Shown: piece by piece, positions 58,178 to 64,000 of the stretch
How positions within the stretch are numbered: the first letter of the stretch is position 1
Layout of the letters: the number at the start of each line of letters is the position of its first letter
Assembly: GCA_023438065.1 (NCBI GenBank)
Contig: JAEXRH010000016.1
Location: forward strand, 62,001-126,000
DNA length: 64,000 nt
Source: Spirochaetota bacterium
Lineage (GTDB): Bacteria > Spirochaetota > Spirochaetia > Treponematales > Treponemataceae
Direction of reading: 5' to 3'
The notes under the pieces: generated by a model
Seen by the model: the letters and a program-made list of their open reading frames with translations, nothing else
The model's database searches: none
What the model was told of the DNA's origin: nothing
Program-made: the position numbers and the translations under genes

Positions 58178-59569
58178 CTACCGTGCGCTCATCGCCTTGA
58201 GCGGGGTGATGTTCGTCGCGACGCGCACGGGATAGAGCGTCGCGAGGACGGAAACGAGGGCGACGACGAGCGTTCCCGCGACGAAGGGCCACGGGCTCGC
58301 CCTGATCGGGATCGCGCCGCCGCCCACGAGAAACTGGGACACGATGTCGGGAAGCGTCACGCCCGTGCGCGAAAAGGCGAGCGCGCAAAGCGCGGACGCG
58401 ACGAGACCGACCGCCGCGGCGGCCAGGTTGAGCGCGAGCGACTCGGCGAGAAACACCGCGCGGACGAAGGAGCGTTCCGCGCCGATGGCGCGCATCGTGC
58501 CGATCTCGGCGGTGCGCTCGGTCACGTTGATGATGAGCGTGTTCATGACGATCATCGCGACGACGAGGAAGACGAGCGCCGTCGCGACGAGAACGAAGGC
58601 CTGGAGCGCGGCCGCCACCTGCGCGTAAAACCCGGAGGCTTCCGACCAGGGCGCGACCCGGACGCCGAGCGCGGGATCCGACTCGATCCGGGCGATGACG
58701 TCCGCCGCGTTCGCGCCGGGCTTGAGCCGGCAGGCGATCATCGTCGCGCCCGAGAGTCGCTCCGCCTCGAGCGAGTCGACGTCGACCGGCCCGGCGCCGG
58801 GATCGTTCGCGAGGGCGAAGATCGCGTCCTCGCCCGAGTCCGCCGCTGCGAGGCTCCGGTCGAGCGACTCGGGAAGCGCGGCGACGCCCGAGTAATTGTA
58901 CACGGACGCGTAGGTAGCGGCGTCCATGAAATTGATGTAGTTGAAAACGCTCGCGTACCGTTCGGGGACGAAGATCCCGGAGACGGTCGAGCGGACGGAG
59001 TTCACGCCCCCCTCGGTGACCCCGAGAACCGTTACCTCCTCGCCCGCGCGAAGCTCGATCCCGAAGTTCTTGTTATACTCGGAGTTCTGGAACGCCGAGA
59101 CCATCACCCCGGAGCCGCGGCCGAAATAGTCGCCCTCGGTCGTCTTGATCTCGCCGAAAACCTTCGCGTAGCTTTCGGGATCGATCGCGTAGTAGATGAT
59201 CGGAAGGTCGATCTTCCGTCCGTCGCGCGTCGCCTGCACGACGCCGTAGTTTTGCGCGTACGGGGCGTAGGCGGCGATCTCCGGCATGGAGTCGAGCGCC
59301 GCCGCTACCCGGTCGAGATCCCGTATCGGGGGAAGCGGCGTCTGGAAGGCGAACGGAGAGGGGAGTTGCTTCGATCGCGCCGAATAGACGATGAAGTCTC
59401 CGGTGAATTTTTCGATGATGGCCGCCCGCGAGGCGATCGCCGTCGACGAGGCGAAGATCGACCCGAAGACGATGAGAAAGGTGCCGAACGCGACGAGCGA
59501 GCCGATCAGCGCCATCCGTCCCTTGCGGCGGGCGATCGTGCGGAGCGCGAGCTTTACCGTTATCGGCAT
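58178..59569 (-). CDS. ABC transporter permease, FtsX/MacB type (first)
   Basis: The protein has 463 aa. An N-terminal helix (about residues 20-42), a periplasmic domain (about 45-310) and three C-terminal helices with the coupling segment VTERTAEIGTMRAIGAERSF make up the chain. The mature organisation matches LolC/LolE and MacB permeases, which extract or move substrates at the periplasmic face without pumping them through the membrane. It starts 2 nt after the ATPase gene stop, so expression is coupled. Confidence 0.87.
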   Translation of the reverse strand: MPITVKLALRTIARRKGRMALIGSLVAFGTFLIVFGSIFASSTAIASRAAIIEKFTGDFIVYSARSKQLPSPFAFQTPLPPIRDLDRVAAALDSMPEIAAYAPYAQNYGVVQATRDGRKIDLPIIYYAIDPESYAKVFGEIKTTEGDYFGRGSGVMVSAFQNSEYNKNFGIELRAGEEVTVLGVTEGGVNSVRSTVSGIFVPERYASVFNYINFMDAATYASVYNYSGVAALPESLDRSLAAADSGEDAIFALANDPGAGPVDVDSLEAERLSGATMIACRLKPGANAADVIARIESDPALGVRVAPWSEASGFYAQVAAALQAFVLVATALVFLVVAMIVMNTLIINVTERTAEIGTMRAIGAERSFVRAVFLAESLALNLAAAAVGLVASALCALAFSRTGVTLPDIVSQFLVGGGAIPIRASPWPFVAGTLVVALVSVLATLYPVRVATNITPLKAMSAR

Positions 59570-59571
59570 CG

Positions 59572-60276
59572 CTAGGCCTCCTTAGATGTCGTGACGATTC
59601 CCGGATCGACGACGCGCCCGTCCTCGATCCTCACGAGACGCTTCGCCTCGCGCATGATCCGCGCGTCATGGGTCGAGAAGATGAAGGTCGTCCGCTCTAT
59701 CTCGTTTATTTGGCGCATGAGCTCGACGATCTTCGTTCCGGTATCGGAGTCGAGATTCGCCGTGGGCTCGTCGGCGAGCACGATGACGGGCTTCGTGACG
59801 AGGGCGCGCGCGATCGCGACGCGCTGCCGCTGCCCGCCCGAGAGCTCGTCCGGCTTGTTCCCGAGCCGGTCGGCAAGACCGACCTCGGAGACGAAATGCA
59901 TTACGAGCGACTCGCGCTCCTTTTTCGACAGATCCTTCCTGAGGAGGAGCGGAAACTCGATGTTCTCGTACACGTCAAGGACGGGAATGAGGTTGAACGA
60001 CTGAAAGATGAAACCGATCTTCTCGCGACGGTAGCGCGTAAGCTCGCGGTCGGAAAGGCGCGCCACGTCGACGCCGTCGATGAGCACGGTGCCGGCGGTC
60101 GGCGTGTCGATGCAGCCGAACATGTTGAGCATCGTGCTTTTCCCCGAACCCGAAGGTCCCGCGATCGCGAGAAACTCGCCCTTTCCGATCTCGAGATCGA
60201 CGCCCCGAAGCGCCTCGACCTTCGTGGTGCCGAGGGTGTATTCCTTTTTCACGGCGCGCAATTCGACTACCGGCAT
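59572..60276 (-). CDS. ABC transporter ATP-binding protein, LolD/MacB type
   Basis: The protein has 234 aa. Walker A GPSGSGKST (about residue 40), Q-loop IFQSFNLIP, signature LSGGQRQRVAIARAL (about 140), Walker B VIVLADEPTANLDS and switch His in FSTHD are all intact. The LDS after Walker B and the overall length match the LolD/MacB/FtsE group. Start: ATG at 60276, 6 nt after GGAGG, rather than 60288. First gene of the five-gene operon, under a TTTACT-16-TATACT promoter. Confidence 0.93.
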   Translation of the reverse strand: MPVVELRAVKKEYTLGTTKVEALRGVDLEIGKGEFLAIAGPSGSGKSTMLNMFGCIDTPTAGTVLIDGVDVARLSDRELTRYRREKIGFIFQSFNLIPVLDVYENIEFPLLLRKDLSKKERESLVMHFVSEVGLADRLGNKPDELSGGQRQRVAIARALVTKPVIVLADEPTANLDSDTGTKIVELMRQINEIERTTFIFSTHDARIMREAKRLVRIEDGRVVDPGIVTTSKEA

Positions 60277-60325
60277 GGAAGCCTCCAATTTTTAAGACAG
60301 GGTTTTCGTGCAATTCTTTCGACAA

Positions 60326-60353
60326 AGTATAGCTTTAAGTTACTACCAGTAAA
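60326..60353 (-). promoter_or_regulatory. Promoter of the envelope-transport operon
   Basis: On the minus strand TTTACT, 16 nt, TATACT, about 43 nt before the likely start region. A short palindrome TTACTGGTAGTAA overlaps the -35 box and could bind a regulator. Confidence 0.45.
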
Positions 60354-60402
60354 CAATTCGGCCAAGTCATTTTATCCATCTCGCAGGGGTTTATTTCCTT
60401 TG

Positions 60403-60431
60403 TTGACATTTGTTTCCTTTTTCACCATATT
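60403..60431 (+). promoter_or_regulatory. Promoter of the VOC-protein gene
   Basis: TTGACA, 17 nt, CATATT, with a 39-nt leader that carries AAGGAG before the ATG at 60471. The -35 box is perfect. Confidence 0.6.
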
Positions 60432-60470
60432 GAATGAAGATTTGCCCGCTCGGGCCGACAAGGAGACCCC

Positions 60471-60899
60471 ATGACCGTCAGACTCGCGCACCTCTGCCTC
60501 CGAACCGAACGGTTCGAGGCGATGACCTCGTTCTACCGGGACTGCCTCGCCCTTCCCGTGAAGTTCGAGCTCAAGCTCCCCGACGGGGCCGCGTTTGGCC
60601 GCTATTTTTCGCTCGGGAACCGGAGCTTCCTCGAGATATTCGACCACTCGGGGGCGACGAAGATGTGGGGCGGACACGAGGGTCATGTCGGGCCCGAGCC
60701 CGGCTCGACCTTTCAGCATTTCTGCCTCGAGGTCGAGGGACTCGAGAAGTACCGATCCGAGCTCGTCGCGCGCGGCGTCGCGGTAAGCGAGATCACGACG
60801 GGGATGGACAACTCGCGACAGGCCTGGATCAAGGATCCCGACGGAAACGACATCGAGCTCATGGAATACACGGCGAAGAGCCTTCAGCTCGCGCCATAA
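60471..60899 (+). CDS. VOC-family (glyoxalase/bleomycin-resistance fold) protein
   Basis: The protein has 142 aa, two beta-alpha-beta-beta-beta modules. Likely metal ligands: His in LAHLCLR (residue 7), Glu in FLEIF (about 55), His in QHFCLEV (about 82) and Glu in IELMEY (about 130). This is the usual glyoxalase I-type set, so a metal-dependent lyase or isomerase is possible, but the substrate is unknown. It is followed 25 nt later by the SDR gene, probably in one transcript. Confidence 0.85.
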   Translation: MTVRLAHLCLRTERFEAMTSFYRDCLALPVKFELKLPDGAAFGRYFSLGNRSFLEIFDHSGATKMWGGHEGHVGPEPGSTFQHFCLEVEGLEKYRSELVARGVAVSEITTGMDNSRQAWIKDPDGNDIELMEYTAKSLQLAP

Positions 60900-60924
60900 T
60901 GCAATCACGACGGAGGATACGAAC

Positions 60925-61632
60925 ATGACGGGAAAACTCGCGGGAAAAACCGCGCTCGTGACCGGCTCGAGCCGGGGAGTCGGGCGTCTCATCGCGGTGG
61001 CGCTCGCGGAGCGGGGCTGCTCGACGGTGTATTGCCACGGAAGGAGCGAGAAGGCGTGCGCGGACACCGCGCGCGCGGTCGAGGAAGCGGGAGCGAAGGC
61101 GGTGATAGTCGCGGCCGAGCTCGCGAAGCCGGAGGAGGTCGAGAGGCTCGCCGCGAGAATACTCGCCGCGGGCGGCGTCGATATCCTTTACAACAACGCG
61201 GCAGTGATGCATCCCTGGCGCGAGAAACTCGAGGACCTCACGCAGGACGACTGGGCCTGGTCGTTCCAGGTGAACGTCTTCGCGCCCGCGCGGCTCACCG
61301 CGATCCTCCTGACGCCGATGGTCGAGCGGAATTGGGGACGCGTCGTCAACCTCACCTCCGGGATCGACAAGACCCCGCAGCTCGCCTGCTACGGCGCCTC
61401 GAAGTGGGCGATCGACAAATGGACCGACGACCTCGCGGCCGCGCTCAAGGGAACGAACGTGATCGTGAGCCGCCTCGACCCGGGCTGGCTCAAGACCGAC
61501 CTTGGAGGCCCGAACGCGGACCACGAGCCCGAGACGGTCCTTCCCGGGGCCCTCGTCCCCGCACTCCTTCCCGACGGCGCCGAGGGTGGACAGTTTTTCC
61601 GCGCGCAGGAACTGCGGGACGCGGTAATCTGA
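60925..61632 (+). CDS. Short-chain dehydrogenase/reductase
   Basis: The protein has 235 aa. Cofactor motif TGSSRGVG (about residues 14-21), NNAA (about 90), Ser in NLTSG and the catalytic YGASK (about 153-157) are all present, so it is an active classical SDR by sequence. A Gly-Arg-Ser after the second strand (CHGRSE) favours NADP(H). GGAGG precedes the ATG. It is likely cotranscribed with the VOC gene. The substrate is unknown. Confidence 0.9.
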   Translation: MTGKLAGKTALVTGSSRGVGRLIAVALAERGCSTVYCHGRSEKACADTARAVEEAGAKAVIVAAELAKPEEVERLAARILAAGGVDILYNNAAVMHPWREKLEDLTQDDWAWSFQVNVFAPARLTAILLTPMVERNWGRVVNLTSGIDKTPQLACYGASKWAIDKWTDDLAAALKGTNVIVSRLDPGWLKTDLGGPNADHEPETVLPGALVPALLPDGAEGGQFFRAQELRDAVI

Positions 61633-61634
61633 GC

Positions 61635-62102
61635 CTAGGGCTTCCCGGCGGCGAGAAGCGCGGCGACGCGGCGCTCGAAAAAATCGACGTGCCACTCGAG
61701 ATGCCGGAAATAATCCCTCACGAGAAACTCGAGGGTCTTCGGGCCCTCGGGCGTTTCCCAGACGTTGCCGAGCGAGGCCCCGTCCATTCCCTCGATGACG
61801 GCGAGAAGATAGAGGTTGTTCGCCCGCCACAGGTCGCAGATAAAGCGGTACTCGAGGGAGTCGACCCGTTGGACGGAGCGCCACGCCTCGGCCTCGTAAG
61901 CGGGGAAGCGAAGGCGATCCTCGAGCTGGAGGCGGACGAATCGCTGATGATTGTTCGAGAAGGAGTCAATGAGATGCGCGACCATGTCGCGAATCGTCCA
62001 CTCGCCGTCCCCCGTCCTCGCGTCCGCGAGGCTTTCGCGCGCGGTCAGTTTACCGTAAAAGGACTCGACGAGCGCGCGGTATGATTCAATCGGAAAGTTC
62101 AT
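61635..62102 (-). CDS. DinB-family four-helix protein
   Basis: The protein has 155 aa of the DinB/DUF1569-type fold. It has a metal triad of histidines: one in RDMVAHLIDS (about residue 43) and two in YFRHLEWHVDFF (about 131 and 135). Such proteins are metal-dependent thiol-transferase-like or of unknown role. No Shine-Dalgarno; a TGGACG-18-TAGAAT pair ends 7 nt before the ATG, so it may be leaderless. It is convergent with the SDR gene, 2 bp apart. Confidence 0.8.
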   Translation of the reverse strand: MNFPIESYRALVESFYGKLTARESLADARTGDGEWTIRDMVAHLIDSFSNNHQRFVRLQLEDRLRFPAYEAEAWRSVQRVDSLEYRFICDLWRANNLYLLAVIEGMDGASLGNVWETPEGPKTLEFLVRDYFRHLEWHVDFFERRVAALLAAGKP

Positions 62103-62156
62103 GCCACCGATTCTAGGGGAAGCGGGCGCAGCCCGTCCAGATCCCGAGTCTTCCGC

Positions 62157-62186
62157 TTGCGCGCCGGGCGCGACTCGACGTACTAT
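62157..62186 (+). promoter_or_regulatory. Promoter of the nitroreductase gene, leaderless type
   Basis: TTGCGC, 18 nt, TACTAT, then 6 nt to the ATG at 62193. No Shine-Dalgarno. The longer reading frame from 62157 begins inside the -35 box. Confidence 0.45.
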
Positions 62187-62192
62187 TTCACC

Positions 62193-62894
62193 ATGACACT
62201 ACTTGAAGCCATCGACGCGCGCGCGTCGCGCAGGACTTATGACGGAAAGCCGTTATCCCCCGAGGACGCCCGGGCGATTCGCTCGCTCATCGACGGGGCG
62301 AACGCCGCGAGCGGCCTCGCGTTCAACCTCGTCGAGAACGGGAACGCCTTCGCGCGGCTCTCGAAAAGCTACGGCATGTTCAGCGGGGTTCCCGCGCTCG
62401 TCGCCGTCGCGGGAAAGCGCAACTGCCCCGATCTTTTCTTCCGGCTCGGCTATCGCGGAGAGCGGCTCGTCCTCGAGGCGACGCGTCTCGGCCTCGGCAC
62501 GTGCTGGGTCTCGGGAACCTTTGACCGCTCGTCGCTCGGAACGGGAGACGACGAGGTTCTCGCGGCGGTCATCGCCGTCGGACGCGCCCCCGCGAGAAAG
62601 ACCGCGAAGGAACGAATAATCTCGCGTCTCGCGGGGAAAAGGAACGTTCCCGTCGAGCGGTATATCGACGCGGACACCGAGCCCCCCGAGTGGTTTCTCG
62701 CGGGCGTCAGGGCGGCGCTCGCCGCCCCCTCGGCGCTGAACGCGAAACCCGTCCGGTTCCGGCTCAGGGACGGGAAAGCGGAAGCCTGGCTCGAGCGCGG
62801 GACCGCCGCGCGGGAGATCGACCTCGGCATCGCGGTCGCGCACTTCGAGATCGCGTCCGGGGTGCTCCCCGCGACGGGGAAAAGCGTCGACTGA
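62193..62894 (+). CDS. Nitroreductase-family protein (TM1586 type)
   Basis: The protein has 233 aa. The flavin-binding start is DARASRRTYDGKPL, followed by GYRGERLVLEATRLGLGTCW, the segment typical of the TM1586-like group in which two half-domains are fused (second half: APSALNAKPVRFRL). It probably binds FMN and reduces an unknown compound with NAD(P)H. The start is the first ATG after a leaderless promoter. It is divergent from the DinB gene and convergent with gltD across a strong terminator. Confidence 0.85.
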   Translation: MTLLEAIDARASRRTYDGKPLSPEDARAIRSLIDGANAASGLAFNLVENGNAFARLSKSYGMFSGVPALVAVAGKRNCPDLFFRLGYRGERLVLEATRLGLGTCWVSGTFDRSSLGTGDDEVLAAVIAVGRAPARKTAKERIISRLAGKRNVPVERYIDADTEPPEWFLAGVRAALAAPSALNAKPVRFRLRDGKAEAWLERGTAAREIDLGIAVAHFEIASGVLPATGKSVD

Positions 62895-62976
62895 AAGCGT
62901 CCTCGGACGCGCCGCGCACGGGTCGCCTCGCGATCCGGGCCGACGAACGGCGCGCCTTCCCCGGGGGAAAAAAAAG

Positions 62977-63005
62977 AAAAGGCTTCCGGAATCCGGAAGC
63001 CTTTT
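62977..63005. terminator. Strong bidirectional terminator
   Basis: AAAAGGCTTCCGG, AAT, CCGGAAGCCTTTT: a perfect 13-bp stem including the A/T flanks, between convergent genes. Confidence 0.9.
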
Positions 63006-63044
63006 CCCTCATTCAGTCGTTGGTCATCGCTCTCGCGCCGATCC

Positions 63045-64000
63045 TCACGGGAGCCAGGTGTTCCCCATGAGGAAGCGGTCGATCTCGCGGGCGGCGCCCC
63101 GGCCCTCGTTGATCGCCCACACGACGAGCGACTGGCCGCGCCGCGCGTCGCCCGCGGCGTACACCTTGGGCGCGCTCGTCGCGTACTTGCCGTAGTCGGC
63201 CTTCGCGTTCGTCCGCGGGTCGAGTTCGACGCCGAGGTCCTTGAGGATCCCGTCCTCCGGACCGAGGAAGCCGAGCGCGAGGAAGACGAGATCCGCCTCG
63301 AAATACTCCTCCGAGCCCGGGATTTCGTTCATGACGAACTGTCCCGCCTCGTTCTTCTTCCACTCGACGCGGACGGTCTTGATGCCCTTCACGTTTCCCT
63401 TGCCGTCGTCGACGAATTCCTTCGTCGAGATGCAGTACTCGCGCGGGTCCTTGCCGAACTTCGCGATCGCCTCGCCGTGGCCGTAGTCTACCTTGAGGGT
63501 TCTCGGAAAGGTCGGCCAGGGCATGTCGGGCGTGCGGGTCGCGGGCGGCTGCGGGAGGACCTCGAAGTTCACGACGCTCGCGCAGCCGTGCCTGATCGAG
63601 GTTCCGAGACAGTCGTTGCCGGTATCGCCGCCGCCGATAACGACGACCTTCTTGCCTTTCGCGTCGATCTTCTTGCCGTCGGCGAAGCCCGAGTCGAGAA
63701 GGCTCTTGGTGTTGGCGCCGAGGAACTCGAGCGCGAAGTGTATTCCTTTCAGCTGTCGTCCCGGGGCCGCGAGGTCGCGGGGGCGGGTCGAGCCCGTCGC
63801 GACGAGAACGGCGTCGTAATCCTTGAGAAGATCCTTCGCGGGAACGTCCTGGCCTATCGCGGTCGAGGTCCTGAACGCGATGCCCTCGCTCTTCATGATC
63901 TCGATTCGGCGCATGATGAGTCCCTTGTCGAGCTTCATGTTCGGGATACCGTACATGAGCAGCCCGCCCGGCCGGTCAGCGCGCTCGAAAACGGTAACCG
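63045..64000 (-). CDS. gltD: Glutamate synthase small subunit / GltD-type oxidoreductase, N-terminus missing
   Basis: 318 codons of the C-terminal two-thirds are present; the frame continues to the window end (VTVFERADRPGGLLMYGIPN precedes the first ATG at 63956), so the true start lies beyond. The NADPH-binding loop is VVIGGGDTGNDCLGTSIRHG and the FAD segment near the end is YAAGDARRGQSLVVWAINEG. It passes electrons from NADPH to the large GltB subunit, making glutamate from glutamine and 2-oxoglutarate. gltB, if present, would be upstream, outside the window. Confidence 0.93.
   Translation of the reverse strand, partial: VTVFERADRPGGLLMYGIPNMKLDKGLIMRRIEIMKSEGIAFRTSTAIGQDVPAKDLLKDYDAVLVATGSTRPRDLAAPGRQLKGIHFALEFLGANTKSLLDSGFADGKKIDAKGKKVVVIGGGDTGNDCLGTSIRHGCASVVNFEVLPQPPATRTPDMPWPTFPRTLKVDYGHGEAIAKFGKDPREYCISTKEFVDDGKGNVKGIKTVRVEWKKNEAGQFVMNEIPGSEEYFEADLVFLALGFLGPEDGILKDLGVELDPRTNAKADYGKYATSAPKVYAAGDARRGQSLVVWAINEGRGAAREIDRFLMGNTWLP

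Noticed and set aside
56573..59575. 1000-aa open frame on the plus strand across the permease genes
   Set aside because: Antisense shadow with highly charged low-complexity sequence; the minus-strand genes beneath have clear domains and couplings.
1..64000. CRISPR array, insertion sequence, prophage or rRNA operon
   Set aside because: No regularly spaced repeats, transposase, integrase, phage structural gene or rRNA sequence was seen on either strand.

Overview
The window is about 65% GC and gene-dense. It has 49 protein genes that I can support, one tRNA and no rRNA, phage, transposase or CRISPR array. Several things point to a high-GC free-living spirochaete (Spirochaetota): the rpoN-hpf-hprK-ptsH block, HD-GYP and PilZ signalling proteins, a chemotaxis receptor, a FliG-like domain, a periplasmic-binding-like sensor of the type common in Treponema/Spirochaeta, 7TM-LuxR regulators, and many exported beta-barrel or lipoprotein candidates. 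This placement is an inference from gene content, not from a marker gene.

Layout. 1-13.8 kb: a truncated exported protein, a giant 2-hydroxyacyl-CoA dehydratase/activase fusion, murJ, a GPH-type transporter, an M24 peptidase, a large TPR protein and an exported LamG/FN3 protein. 13.8-21.6 kb: uvrC, an outer-membrane-protein candidate, a DUF2786 protein, an acyltransferase, an APH-type kinase and a membrane-bound LuxR regulator. 21.7-27.2 kb (all minus): rpoN, hpf, hprK, ptsH, a kinase-less NtrY-like sensor and holA. 27.3-35.5 kb: DUF1015, PAS and PilZ proteins, a DUF4253 lipoprotein plus FliG_C-like protein pair, a receiver/HD-GYP protein and a short RtcB. 35.6-46.9 kb: an outer-membrane protein, a cNMP/HD-GYP protein, a CsgG-like/beta-helix protein, adenosine deaminase, an alkyltransferase-like protein, a nucleotidyltransferase, a LacI-like sensor, trpB2 and an MCP. 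47.0-48.3 kb: tRNA-Leu(CAA) followed by a duplicated tRNA-3'-end/terminator module, palindromic repeats and an AT-rich lipoprotein gene, which is the most island-like part. 48.3-53.4 kb: an ANT(6)-like protein, a K+ channel, an ArsR-regulated P1B metal ATPase and a DUF4197 lipoprotein. 53.5-60.3 kb: a possible small RNA, a second 7TM-LuxR protein, and a five-gene operon (ABC ATPase, two FtsX-type permeases, LolA-like protein, beta-barrel protein) that looks like a trans-envelope lipid or lipoprotein exporter. 60.4-64 kb: VOC, SDR, DinB and nitroreductase genes, then a gltD fragment running off the end.

Two features recur. First, about ten genes have a sigma-70-like promoter whose -10 box lies only 5-10 nt before the ATG, with no Shine-Dalgarno, so leaderless or nearly leaderless mRNAs seem common here; this also corrects several starts. 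Second, many exported or sensor proteins lack a recognisable output domain. The best candidates for something undescribed are the tRNA-Leu downstream modules, the five-gene envelope operon, the FliG_C-like fusion and the small RNA candidate.
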